DNA of 64,000 nt from contig QFXG01000017.1 of the NCBI GenBank assembly GCA_003402285.1, positions 1-64,000 on the forward strand, in the 5' to 3' direction. This DNA is from Candidatus Nitrotoga sp. SPKER. Lineage in GTDB: Bacteria; Pseudomonadota; Gammaproteobacteria; Burkholderiales; Gallionellaceae. Each line of letters begins with the position of its first letter. Position 1 is the first letter of the stretch. The notes beneath the pieces are model-generated. The model did not search any database. It was not told the DNA's origin and worked only from the letters and a program-made list of their open reading frames with translations. Positions 40,556-49,223 of this stretch are shown here, piece by piece. A program made the translations under genes and the position numbers.

Positions 40556-41509
40556 ATGATGCGCAGAGTTAACTCACTGGCACTACTGCTTGCTATTAGT
40601 TCCCCGGCTGCCATGGCATATGACGGCCCACATGCTCAATATAATTTTCTTCCTCCGGCAGGCTCGTTTGCACCCGATCCTCAAGCTGGCAGTCTGCATC
40701 CAGAAAGGCAAGTTGGCATACCAGGCAACTATCCTCCTGGCGGCGGTGAAGCAGCCCCTCACTACCAATATGAAACTCAAGGCCAATATAACATTGGTAA
40801 ACATCATCTAGAACAATGGCAAAAAGAAGAAGGTGGCGGAGGTCAAGCCAGTTATCATGGTAAACAGCCCACCAAATGGACCCCAGACTTTAAAACCGCT
40901 ATACCATATGTAGATGGCAAACCTCTTTACGATACAGACTTTAATGAAGCATGGGCGGGAGATAGATTAAACGGTACTGGAGGTTGTGTGGCCAGTGCAG
41001 CCCCGTATTGTGTCGCTCCGATAGAAACAGGTCTTGGCTATCATCCGGCAGAAACCGATCCAAGCAAAACTTATACTAAAATTCATGGCGTTAATGATGG
41101 CACCCCAAGAGGAACTGGTACGACAGTAACGATGAATGCGGTAGTAGAAAATACGGATACCAGAGCAGGAACAAAACCGGCGAAGATCAGACTGCAATAC
41201 GCAATTACACCTGGTGGAAACTTTGTAGATACGACTCGTCAACCTCAAAATGCCGGTTACACGAAGCTGGCTCCTGAAGGCACATACCGTTATCAATCGC
41301 CAACCATTATATACAATGACGAACATGGTCATTTGTTTATAGATGGCAAGCATTTTTCCGGAATACATTTGTTAAATGGTAGCTATGGTTACACGATTGG
41401 CCTGGATCTGCTTGCACCAGGAAAGCATGACATCTGTATTAAGATAGTAGATGAGTTCCATGAAGTGGTTGATATGGGAACGCAAGCTTGCGTTGCAGTT
41501 ACCGTTTAA
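40556..41509 (+). CDS. Exported protein of unknown function
   Basis: A 317-residue protein not recognised by family. It has a clear signal peptide (residues 1-21, LALLLAISSPAAMA then YDGPHAQ). A Pro/Gly-rich low-complexity region (about 30-110: LPPAGSFAPDPQAG, PGNYPPGGGEAAPHY) follows. The C-terminal half looks beta-rich (TTVTMNAVVENTDTRAG, KIRLQYAITPGGNF) and is probably an immunoglobulin-like domain. Four cysteines (two in CVASAAPYC, two near the end in DICIKIVDEFHEV and ACVAVTV) could form disulfides. Strong GAGGAG site, own terminator, monocistronic. Likely periplasmic or outer surface. Confidence 0.8.
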   Translation: MMRRVNSLALLLAISSPAAMAYDGPHAQYNFLPPAGSFAPDPQAGSLHPERQVGIPGNYPPGGGEAAPHYQYETQGQYNIGKHHLEQWQKEEGGGGQASYHGKQPTKWTPDFKTAIPYVDGKPLYDTDFNEAWAGDRLNGTGGCVASAAPYCVAPIETGLGYHPAETDPSKTYTKIHGVNDGTPRGTGTTVTMNAVVENTDTRAGTKPAKIRLQYAITPGGNFVDTTRQPQNAGYTKLAPEGTYRYQSPTIIYNDEHGHLFIDGKHFSGIHLLNGSYGYTIGLDLLAPGKHDICIKIVDEFHEVVDMGTQACVAVTV

Positions 41510-41660
41510 AGGAAATTTGTACAACACTTAAACTATGCCGTCCGTATAGTTACATGTGTTTTTTGTAAAATGTTGGTACTGCTTCTGTAATGAACGGTAC
41601 CAACTTTCTCAGAAATACTGGTTTAGACCGGTTGCACAACAAATTTTTATGAAACACATT

Positions 41661-41704
41661 TAAATAACAAAGAGGCCGAACTAAGTTGGCCTCTTTGTTA
41701 TTTA
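41661..41704. terminator. Strong bidirectional terminator
   Basis: A perfect 17-bp stem (41661-41677 with 41688-41704) includes AACAAAGAGGCC and GGCCTCTTTGTT around a 10-base loop, with T-rich ends on both strands. It lies about 150 bases after the exported-protein gene. Confidence 0.92.
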
Positions 41705-42526
41705 AACTATCAGAACGTTGTTCGCCAATACGCTTAGCTAAATATTAGTATTGATTTTTTCCAACCTTAAATTTTCATAAAATCGTCGGTTGTCACGCTA
41801 ATCTTCTGAAGAAGCTAAATTTGATTCAGACATACTGGTTACAGCCCATAAAATTAATATCGCTTACTGATGAGCTCCTTATATTTTTATGTGTAGCTTT
41901 CTTGCTTTGTCGTTTAAGTGGTTCCAATATTAAAATGACTCGCAACTTTAAAAATTAATAACAAAAATAGTGCGTTACTATAAATTGCGAAACATAATTA
42001 TTGTTCATAGCCACCGTTTAATGCTGGCGATACGCTCAGTACATTTTCCAATGTTTTTAGCTTTTTCAATGCTTTTAGCGCGTCAACCAAGTGTTCTTCA
42101 AGAGCATCAATGTGATCGAAGGGTTCATCGTGACCGTCTCATAGGCATAATTGCTGTGTAACGATCGCCTGCATCATTGGTCGCAACGGGTGAGAGCGCC
42201 AACGATAGCGCGTATTGCTGATGCGATCGAAACCGCGCTTCATCCTGTGAACATAAGGCGTAAGGGACGCGCGTTTTTCCAGAGTGCTACCGTTTTTGCC
42301 AGTGTGTTTGGGAGTTTTTCTCAGCCTTCGCGCTTGCGCATAACCTTGAGAATGTTCGGTGTCGGGCGCCGGTTTGCGTCAACCATGGCGTCCCAGCATC
42401 CGACAAGGGGAAGCCCACCGCCTGTCGATGTACGCAACTTATCGGCGGCCTTGCGCTTTACGCGCCATCGTCAATTGGTCTTTTCCGCCTGCTATTCTAT
42501 ATTTACTTTCAGCGCTAGGACTTAAT
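41705..42526. other. Gene-poor region with a GC-richer block
   Basis: About 820 bases without a recognised gene. 41,705-42,100 is AT-rich. 42,150-42,500 is richer in G+C and has open frames on both strands, none with a recognisable family. A short minus-strand stretch ending at about 41,999 reads like a helical C terminus (HIDALEEHLVDALKALKK). The block may be a decayed gene or transposon piece. Confidence 0.4.
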
Positions 42527-43072
42527 CTAAGGATAAACTGAATTCTCCACTGCCCCTGTAGCGTCAATGGGAACGGCAAACTGTCCCGTACGTACTAGCC
42601 TTACTCTACCACCGTCTCCGCGTTGGTAGAAATCTACTTTGCCATCGTAAAAACTGACGCCCCAAGCAAAAGATGAATTATCTTTTGCAGGTTCAATCGA
42701 CCAGAAGTGTGCCGCAGGTGTTGGCCATTTCATTGGAAAGATAGTTGTATTAATCGACGGATTTCTAACGCTTGTATCTACAATGCTGGATAGTTCATTT
42801 GCAAAGGGGAGACGCCAAGCTTTACCTGTGGACATTGCTTCGTGTTTAGCCAAGGCTAGTGCTTGGTCCCAAGTATAAGCGGTTGCGACTCCAGTGCAGC
42901 TAGTGGTAGTCGCCAGCATGCCTTCAGGACAATGCCGCCAGATTCGGCCAGTCTTATTGTCTGTGACTTCGCTGCCATCGGTTGATATTTCGAATCGGGG
43001 TGGGATTGTCACGTCAGGATTATTTGGTGTGGTCTGAATGTCGCTTTGTGGCAGGGGGGGGGTAGTTGTCAT
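42527..43072 (-). CDS. DUF1566 (Lcl C-terminal-like) domain protein
   Basis: A 181-residue protein with the DUF1566 pattern: ISTDGSEVTDNKTGRIWRHC, then SCTGVATAYTWDQALALA, WRLPFANELSSIVD, FWSIEPA and the end WGVSFYDGKVDFYQRGDGGRVRLVR. The domain occurs in surface and exported proteins. Here no signal peptide is evident, and the start is followed by a Pro/Thr-rich segment (TTTPPLPQSD). It is isolated in a gene-poor stretch. Function unknown. Confidence 0.78.
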   Translation of the reverse strand: MTTTPPLPQSDIQTTPNNPDVTIPPRFEISTDGSEVTDNKTGRIWRHCPEGMLATTTSCTGVATAYTWDQALALAKHEAMSTGKAWRLPFANELSSIVDTSVRNPSINTTIFPMKWPTPAAHFWSIEPAKDNSSFAWGVSFYDGKVDFYQRGDGGRVRLVRTGQFAVPIDATGAVENSVYP

Positions 43073-43715
43073 GATAATGGTCTCCGTGGAGTTGGGGGTA
43101 AATTGAGTGTTTTATAAATTATGTGATGACATGAATTGAATTCAATAATACGTTAGAAATCTTTTAAAATCGTGGCGAATCCTATCAAGTTTAAGTTTTT
43201 CATGCCATGGTTAATGGTAGGTCATCGACGTACCTAGTTTTCCCAATGGCAGTTCCAGAAAATCTATGAATAAAGAGTCGGTCGCGAATCGAGGATTCAA
43301 TTTTTCCTTACTTATGTATTCGTGCTAGATCAAGCTGGAAAATTTCATGGTTGATCTGGGCATAGGGTTTTATTTCTGAATCAACCATTGGTACCAAGTT
43401 TGGCAGTAGGTGCTCCTAACATTATTAAAAACAGGATGTGTAGGTGTGAGTATGGGAAGATCGGGTAGCGGGATAATGGGCATATTATTTTAAATAAGTT
43501 GGGTGTAAGCAGTATCTCATTGGGTAGTTGGCAGTCAGTTGTTGAAAGCACCCTAAAATATTTTAACCGCTGATACTTATATTTCAACCATTGGTCGGTA
43601 TCTGGCCGATGGATTTTGAAGGATGACGGCTTTCTGGTAAAGTAACGAACTATTTAAAAATAGTGCGCATAGCTTTATTTTAAAGAATCACGATAGCCAG
43701 GAGACGCAAACTTAA
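43073..43715. other. Intergenic region, no gene seen
   Basis: 643 AT-rich bases between divergent genes. A 12-base direct repeat TCAACCATTGGT occurs at 43381 and 43584. No RNA gene or protein was recognised. The end nearest 43716 should hold the promoter of the M23 peptidase gene, but no clear -35/-10 pair stands out. Confidence 0.55.
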
Positions 43716-45029
43716 ATGCTAAGCCAAAATACCCTGACGCAAGAAAAAAAATTAAAGCTGCGTTGGCTCGTTGCTTTATCCAGCTTACCTTTGCTTGGCG
43801 TGGTCACTGCATTTGGAATTGTACCGCAGCCTGACAATGCCCATACATCCCTTACAATGGTTGCAGAAGAAATTGTCCTGCCCCATGAGGCTCTAGCGGT
43901 CACTAGCGCCACAAATTTGAAGGCCGCTACATTCTGGCGCAATGAGCGCGTGCAGCGTGGAGATACAGTAACTGAGCTTTTACGCCGTATGCAAATAGAA
44001 GATTCCTCTGCCAGTGAATATCTGCGTCGCGATCAAGCCGCAGCCTCTTTTCGTCAACTTGCGATAGGTAAATTTGTGCAAGCTGAAACCAATGCGGATG
44101 GTAGTCTGCTGGCGTTGCGTTACCTTGATAATAAGGGCAACCAAGTTGTTATTAAGAAAGGTGCTGGTGTCTTCAAAACCAGCATACAACCCCCCCTGGT
44201 TGAACAACGTCTGCTTATGCGAACTGGCGAGATTAGCAGCACCTTATTTGCTGCAACCGATGCAGTTGGCCTGCCGGAATCGACCGCTAACCAATTGGCT
44301 GAAATTTTTGGTAGTGATATTGACTTCCATCGTGATCTGCGCAAAGGAGACAAATTCAGCGTGGTTTACGAAATGGATTATAGCAACGGCGAACCGGTTC
44401 GTGCCGGACGTATTCGAGCTGCCGAGTTCATTAATCAAGGTCAGAGTTACCGTGTGGTGTATTTCAAAGCCGGCAGCAGTCATGGCGATTACTACACGCC
44501 GGATGGTAAGAGCATACGAAAGGCCTTTTTGCGCTCACCACTTGAATTTTCACGCATTAGTTCCGGCTTTAGTCTATCGCGTTTTCATCCAGTGCTGAAC
44601 ACATGGCGTGCGCATAAAGGGGTGGATTATGCCGCAGCGCTAGGCACCAAGGTTAAGGTGACTGCCGATGGGACTGTATCCTTTGTCGGCAAACAAGGCG
44701 GTTATGGCAATGTTGTGATAGTGGAACATCAGGGTCGCCATACCACGGTATATGGCCACTTATCTCGTTTTGCTAGTGGCTTGCGTCGCGGGCAGCGTGT
44801 GGGGCAGGGGGATATCATTGGCTTTGTCGGTATGACTGGCTTGGCTACGGGTCCGCACTTACATTATGAGTTTATGGTTAATGCCCAACATCGTGACCCC
44901 TTGCGTGCTGCATTGCCGGATGCTGTTCCCCTAGATAACGCGCAGAAGCTGGCCTTTCAAGAAGCTACCCGCAGCCTGACCGCACGCTTAGGCTTATTGC
45001 GTGATGCTAACTTAGCTAAACTTGACTGA
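43716..45029 (+). CDS. M23 family murein DD-endopeptidase (MepM-like)
   Basis: A 437-residue protein: a membrane anchor (about 15-36), an OapA/LysM-like part (residues 75-170) and a C-terminal M23 peptidase domain. Zinc ligands are visible: His 300 and Asp 304 in HKGVDYAA, and His 383 in GPHLHYEF. The enzyme would cut peptidoglycan cross-links during growth. It overlaps anmK by 8 bases. This pairing (M23, anmK, erpA) is common in betaproteobacteria and couples wall cutting with recycling. Confidence 0.92.
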   Translation: MLSQNTLTQEKKLKLRWLVALSSLPLLGVVTAFGIVPQPDNAHTSLTMVAEEIVLPHEALAVTSATNLKAATFWRNERVQRGDTVTELLRRMQIEDSSASEYLRRDQAAASFRQLAIGKFVQAETNADGSLLALRYLDNKGNQVVIKKGAGVFKTSIQPPLVEQRLLMRTGEISSTLFAATDAVGLPESTANQLAEIFGSDIDFHRDLRKGDKFSVVYEMDYSNGEPVRAGRIRAAEFINQGQSYRVVYFKAGSSHGDYYTPDGKSIRKAFLRSPLEFSRISSGFSLSRFHPVLNTWRAHKGVDYAAALGTKVKVTADGTVSFVGKQGGYGNVVIVEHQGRHTTVYGHLSRFASGLRRGQRVGQGDIIGFVGMTGLATGPHLHYEFMVNAQHRDPLRAALPDAVPLDNAQKLAFQEATRSLTARLGLLRDANLAKLD

Positions 45030-46158
45030 GCAAAATTACGCCGAGCAAATTCAAATAATTCAGAGCCATTCTGAATTATTTATAGGTATTATGTCGGGCA
45101 CCAGCCTGGATGGAATTGATGTTGTTTTAGTTGATTTCTCCACTAGTTATCCAAAATTGCTCGCTACTTACTTTCATGCTTATGGAGGTAAGCTCAGGGA
45201 CATGTTACTAGCCTTGCACCACCCAGCCAATAATGAGTTGCATCAGATGCACTTAATTAGTAATGAATTGGCGAGCTTATATGCGGTAGCAACAGCAATC
45301 TTACTGCGCACGGCTGATGTAACGCTTGATCAGGTACGTGCTATTGGCTGCCATGGACAAACTATACGCCATCGCCCTAACGAAGGTTATACGCTGCAAC
45401 TGGGTAATTCAGCCTTGTTGGCCGAATTGAGCGGTATTACTGTAGTTAGCGACTTCCGCAGTCGTGACATCGCGGCAGGAGGGCAAGGGGCTCCGCTCGT
45501 TCCTGCTTTTCACGACAGAGTATTCCGTCACTCAAGTATACATCGCGTTATTGTTAACATCGGTGGCATCAGCAACCTGACTAATCTGCCGCCCAAACGT
45601 CAAACTACAGGTTTTGATTGTGGCCCGGGCAACTTGTTGATGGATGCATGGGTTGCTCTACAGCACGGAGAGCTTTATGATCGAAATGGTGCGTGGGCTG
45701 CCAGCGGGCAGATCATTCCAGCGCTATTGCAGAAATTGCTGGACGAATCTTTTTTGTATGCTGTACCGCCGAAAAGCAGCGGACGTGATTTGTTTAACCT
45801 GGCTTGGCTGAAGAGTAAGCTAAGCGGTGACGAAGCGCCTGTCGATGTACAGGCTACGCTGCTTGCATTTAGCAGCCGTGTTATTTCAGATGCAATTCAT
45901 TGTTTTTGCGATGGCGCGCAAGAGATTTATTTGTGTGGTGGTGGCGCACATAATCAAGCCTTAGTACAAAAATTGCGCATTGCCTTGCCGGAGTGCCGCA
46001 TTCAAGCGACTGATACACTAGGAATGGGAGTTGATTGGCTGGAGGCTATCGCTTTTGCCTGGCTGGCACAGCAATGTTTAGACGGTAACACCGTCAATTT
46101 GACGGCAGTTACTGGTGCACGCCACCCCTGTATACTCGGTGCTATTTATTCGACTTAA
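45022..46158 (+). CDS. anmK: Anhydro-N-acetylmuramic acid kinase (TTG start)
   Basis: AnmK of 378 residues. It phosphorylates and opens 1,6-anhydro-MurNAc during cell-wall recycling. The N-terminal nucleotide-binding motif FIGIMSGTSLDGIDVVLVDF and the central GFDCGPGNLLMD and GRDLFNLAWL are signatures. The start is probably TTG 45022, inside the end of the M23 gene. The only nearby ATG falls within the essential GIMSGTS motif. Confidence 0.94.
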   Translation: MTEQNYAEQIQIIQSHSELFIGIMSGTSLDGIDVVLVDFSTSYPKLLATYFHAYGGKLRDMLLALHHPANNELHQMHLISNELASLYAVATAILLRTADVTLDQVRAIGCHGQTIRHRPNEGYTLQLGNSALLAELSGITVVSDFRSRDIAAGGQGAPLVPAFHDRVFRHSSIHRVIVNIGGISNLTNLPPKRQTTGFDCGPGNLLMDAWVALQHGELYDRNGAWAASGQIIPALLQKLLDESFLYAVPPKSSGRDLFNLAWLKSKLSGDEAPVDVQATLLAFSSRVISDAIHCFCDGAQEIYLCGGGAHNQALVQKLRIALPECRIQATDTLGMGVDWLEAIAFAWLAQQCLDGNTVNLTAVTGARHPCILGAIYST

Positions 46159-46205
46159 ATTCACGCAGATCTGCCTGGGCCCTGTCAGCAGCAGTATGCT
46201 AACCT

Positions 46206-46242
46206 CCCTTGCTGCGTCGTCGTTAATGACGCAAGGCAAGGG
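46206..46242. repeat. Hairpin between anmK and erpA
   Basis: CCCTTGC-TGCGTC (46206-46218) pairs with GACGCA-AG-GCAAGGG (46228-46242), 13 pairs with a two-base bulge and a 9-base loop. It lies between two convergent genes and lacks a T-run. It may help stop both transcripts. Confidence 0.6.
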
Positions 46243-46363
46243 CTACAATGTCCAGAGTTAATTTAAGGCCATACGTTCAACGTTTATTGCATAATTCGCA
46301 AGAAAAACAAAACAAATGGTTACTGAAAGTGCAACACTGCATAACATATTTATATTATTTTAA

Positions 46364-46714
46364 CTAAACTGAAAAAGATGATCCACAGCCACAGGTAGAA
46401 GTAGCGCCTGGATTCTTGATGACGAATTGCGAACCTTCTAACCCATCCTGATAATCAATTTCTGCGCCCACTAAATATTGGAAGCTCATCGGGTCAATTA
46501 ATAGCTGTACGCCATTTTTATTCAGTATGGTGTCATCTTCATTGGTTATTTCATCTAAAGTAAAACCATATTGAAACCCAGAACAGCCACCACCGCTTAC
46601 GGCAATTCGCAACTTCAAGTTAGCATTATCTTCTTCTTCAATCATTTCTTTAACCTTATTGGCCGCACTATCAGTGAATACCAGTGGATCTTGCATTTCT
46701 GTTACTTCGCTCAT
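46364..46714 (-). CDS. erpA: Iron-sulfur cluster insertion protein ErpA
   Basis: An A-type Fe-S carrier of 116 residues with the three ligand cysteines: Cys 44 in [10 protein letters not shown], and Cys 108 and Cys 110 in CGCGSSF at the C terminus. It delivers Fe-S clusters to apo-enzymes. GGAGG precedes ATG 46714. A palindrome TTAGTT-T-AACTAA (46731-46743) lies just upstream. Confidence 0.95.
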   Translation of the reverse strand: MSEVTEMQDPLVFTDSAANKVKEMIEEEDNANLKLRIAVSGGGCSGFQYGFTLDEITNEDDTILNKNGVQLLIDPMSFQYLVGAEIDYQDGLEGSQFVIKNPGATSTCGCGSSFSV

Positions 46715-47172
46715 GACTACCTCCGTAAAATTAGTTTAACTAATCATTTCCCACTATTTAGATTGAAGCCATAGTTTATTAATAATAGGAATTAATGCTT
46801 AACCGATTTATGATACTTGAAATTAAGTTGGTACGCTATGTTTAACCTTATCCAATGTACATGTGTCTGAAGGAGAGTTGTATTTCTAACGAGTAATAAG
46901 CCTGGAGCGACTAAATCGAGGTTGGATTGAAGAAAGTTGGTGAAATGAGTTGGCTTCGCAAAGATGGCGATTCAACATGAATGGAACAGGTTTTTTATAC
47001 AATTAAGCAATTTTTCAGTGTTCATACTTGGAAATCCGCTTATTACATTTCAGCTCATATCAGTTGTACCGCATACTAAATATGGTACTGGTTTATTATG
47101 GCAGGCTTTGATATAATGCGATTAATTCTCACTATCATCAAAAAATTACGGCTTCTTTGAAAATAAGATTCA
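46715..47172. other. Divergent promoter region erpA / flavin operon
   Basis: 458 AT-rich bases with no recognised gene. The left end carries the erpA leader, and the right end carries the Fur-type promoter of the PepSY operon. The middle shows nothing identifiable. Confidence 0.6.
47109..47133 (+). promoter_or_regulatory. Extended -10 promoter overlapped by a Fur-box-like site
   Basis: TGATATAAT (47109-47117) is an extended -10 element. Overlapping it, AATGCGATTAATTCTCACT (47115-47133) differs at two bases from the Fur-type palindrome AATGCGAATAATTCTCATT. Repressor bound here would block the promoter of the downstream operon, implying induction by iron limitation. No strong -35 is seen, as is usual for extended -10 promoters. 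Confidence 0.65.
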
Positions 47173-47799
47173 ATGCAAAAATTACCTGCGCAGCAAAAGC
47201 GCGCTTTCTGGCTTCGCCAACTTTATTTATTTCATTGGATCAGTTCTGCTGGGTGTTTGGTTGGCATGTTGCTTTTTGCGGTAACTGGACTAACGCTTAA
47301 TAATGCCAGTCATATTGAGGCGAAACCGATAGTCAAAAAGTCAACAATCGTTTTGCCCTCATCGCTGTTAACGTTTTTACAAGCTCAGCCCGTTAGCAAT
47401 AAAGCGTCGTTACCGCATGCCGTGGTGGATTGGCTGATGGATAGTATGGATGTTGATGCCGCTGACAAACCGGCAGAATGGTCGGCAGAAGAGATTTATG
47501 TTTCGTTGCCACGCCCTGGCGGCGATGCCTGGCTAAGTATAAACCGTGAAAGCGGTGAGATGGATTATGAAATTACCAATCGCGGTTGGATTTCTTACCT
47601 GAATGATCTGCATAAAGGCCGCAATACGGGTACGGCCTGGAGCTGGTTTCTGGATGTGTTTTCATTCATGGCGCTGGTGTTCAGTCTTACAGGTTTATGT
47701 TTGCTTTATATGCATTCAGCCAATCGCCCATCTACGTGGCCGTTAGTGGGCATAGGAGTGGTAATACCATTAGTGCTGGCCATTTTGTTTATTCATTAG
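47173..47799 (+). CDS. PepSY-associated transmembrane protein
   Basis: A 208-residue membrane protein with helices at about 24-46 (WISSAGCLVGMLLFAVTGLT), 155-180 and 186-207. The pattern RQLYLFHWISSAGCL...GLTLNNASHIEA matches the PepSY-associated TM family. A periplasmic part lies between the first and second helices. Such proteins are linked to periplasmic iron or siderophore reduction and flavin systems. It is first in a five-gene operon behind a Fur-like promoter. It probably conducts electrons from the cytoplasmic reductase to periplasmic flavoproteins, which is inference. Confidence 0.8.
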   Translation: MQKLPAQQKRAFWLRQLYLFHWISSAGCLVGMLLFAVTGLTLNNASHIEAKPIVKKSTIVLPSSLLTFLQAQPVSNKASLPHAVVDWLMDSMDVDAADKPAEWSAEEIYVSLPRPGGDAWLSINRESGEMDYEITNRGWISYLNDLHKGRNTGTAWSWFLDVFSFMALVFSLTGLCLLYMHSANRPSTWPLVGIGVVIPLVLAILFIH

Positions 47800-47859
47800 C
47801 GAGCAGAGGATAGTTTACATTCGCTGTTTATTATTAATATTTCTACAGGGAGTTGATAT

Positions 47860-48378
47860 ATGCGTAACTGGGTTCCCCGATTAATACCGTCTCTGGTAGC
47901 TGGCTTGTTTGCTCATCAGGGCGTCGCTGCTGAATTAAATATCAAGGTAGCAATTCCACAAATCAATTCTTCCGAATATCACCGTCCGTATGTGGCGATA
48001 TGGATTGAAAAGCCCGATCAAAGTATCGCGAGAAGCTTGGCTGTTTGGTACAGCCAGAAATCTGGGGCAGAAGGACCGGGAACAAAGTGGTTAAAGGATC
48101 TTCGGCAATGGTGGCGTAAAGGGGGGCGTGATGTTCAGATGCCGATGGATGGCTTGTCTGGCGCAACACGGCCGGTTGGAGATCAGAGTCTAAGTTATAA
48201 CGATAGTAAGTCACCCTTGGCACCTGGCGAATATAGACTGGTGGTCGAAACGGCACGCGAAAAAGGTGGCCGTGAATTAGTGCGTATCCCTTTTAGTTTA
48301 CCCGTTAAAAAATCAGAAATTCAAAAAGCGAGCGGGCAGGTGGAGCTGGGCACCGTTAATCTTGAAATTAAGCCTTAA
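47860..48378 (+). CDS. DUF2271 exported protein with flavinylation motif
   Basis: A 172-residue protein with a signal peptide (1-23, ending VAA). The DUF2271 pattern is visible: RPYVAIWIEKPDQS, LAVWY, KWLKDLRQWWRKGG and the segment MDGLSGATRPVG at 96-107. DGLSGAT (97-103) matches the Asp-Gly-x-Ser/Thr-Gly-Ala-Ser/Thr motif where ApbE attaches FMN in NqrC and RnfG, so Ser 100 or Thr 103 could carry FMN. An apbE gene lies in the same operon. Confidence 0.82.
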   Translation: MRNWVPRLIPSLVAGLFAHQGVAAELNIKVAIPQINSSEYHRPYVAIWIEKPDQSIARSLAVWYSQKSGAEGPGTKWLKDLRQWWRKGGRDVQMPMDGLSGATRPVGDQSLSYNDSKSPLAPGEYRLVVETAREKGGRELVRIPFSLPVKKSEIQKASGQVELGTVNLEIKP

Positions 48379-48405
48379 ATACTTTATTCCTGACTGGAGA
48401 CTCTC

Positions 48406-49221
48406 ATGTACAAACCATTTAAATATGCCTTACTGTCAACTGGCTTTGCCATCCTTTCCGGGCTGGCTTCTTTGCCTGCACAGGCACATAACACATGGCT
48501 GTTGCCATCGAGCACCGTGCTATCGTCCCCACAATTTGTCACATTTGATGCAGCAGTTTCCGAGGATTTTTTTTACTTCACTCATCGTCCCCTAGCCATA
48601 GATACCCTTACCATCACTGCGCCTGACGGTCACAACCTAGTTCCCGCTAATGTTGTTAAAGGTGAGTTACGCACGGCGTTTGACGTAAAGTTAGAGAAAA
48701 ACGGCACTTATACATTAGATATACCCCGTAGCGGCCTGCGAGCTAGCTGGAAAGTGGATGGCAAACCTAAACGCTTTATGGGAAATGCGGAAGCATTTGC
48801 CAAGGAGGTTCCGGTAGCCGCGCAGGATCTGGAAGTGGGCGAATCTGTGTCGCATATCGTCACTTTCGTAACGGTTGGCGCTCCTACAGCAGTTAAACTA
48901 ACTAACCATGGGTTGGAACTGGTGCCCGTTACGCATCCAAATGATCTCATTGTTGGAGAGCCAGCGGAATTCCAGTTTATGGTAGATGGCAAGCCTGCTC
49001 CTGATATTAAAGTCGAAGTGGTGAGTGGCCAAAGTCACTATCGCAATGCGCTAGGCGAAACTAAATATACCTCCGATAAACAGGGCAAAGTAAAAATTAC
49101 TTGGCCGCAGCCTGGCATGTACTTCCTTTATGCTGTGCACAAAGATAATAAAGTAAGCGCAAAGCAAGCCAAGGAGCGTAGCCTTTCTTATAGCGTTACT
49201 TTGGAAGTGCAAGTGCAATAA
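48406..49221 (+). CDS. DUF4198 exported protein
   Basis: A 271-residue periplasmic protein. The signal peptide (about 1-27, ALLSTGFAILSGLASLPAQA) is followed by HNTWLLPSS, the usual DUF4198 start. Immunoglobulin-like beta segments follow (LVVGEPAEFQFMVDGKPAP-like, GKVKITWPQPGMYFLYAVH). DUF4198 is often beside DUF2271, ApbE and metal-uptake genes. The histidine after the cleavage site could bind metal. Possible role: partner of the flavinylated DUF2271 protein. Confidence 0.8.
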   Translation: MYKPFKYALLSTGFAILSGLASLPAQAHNTWLLPSSTVLSSPQFVTFDAAVSEDFFYFTHRPLAIDTLTITAPDGHNLVPANVVKGELRTAFDVKLEKNGTYTLDIPRSGLRASWKVDGKPKRFMGNAEAFAKEVPVAAQDLEVGESVSHIVTFVTVGAPTAVKLTNHGLELVPVTHPNDLIVGEPAEFQFMVDGKPAPDIKVEVVSGQSHYRNALGETKYTSDKQGKVKITWPQPGMYFLYAVHKDNKVSAKQAKERSLSYSVTLEVQVQ

Positions 49222-49223
49222 TC

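Noticed and set aside
42151-42525. 124-codon plus-strand open frame as a gene
   Set aside because: No recognisable domain and no ribosome-binding site; kept only as an unexplained GC-rich block.
43381-43595. 12-base direct repeat TCAACCATTGGT as an insertion footprint
   Set aside because: The repeats are 203 bases apart with no transposase trace between them; chance cannot be excluded.
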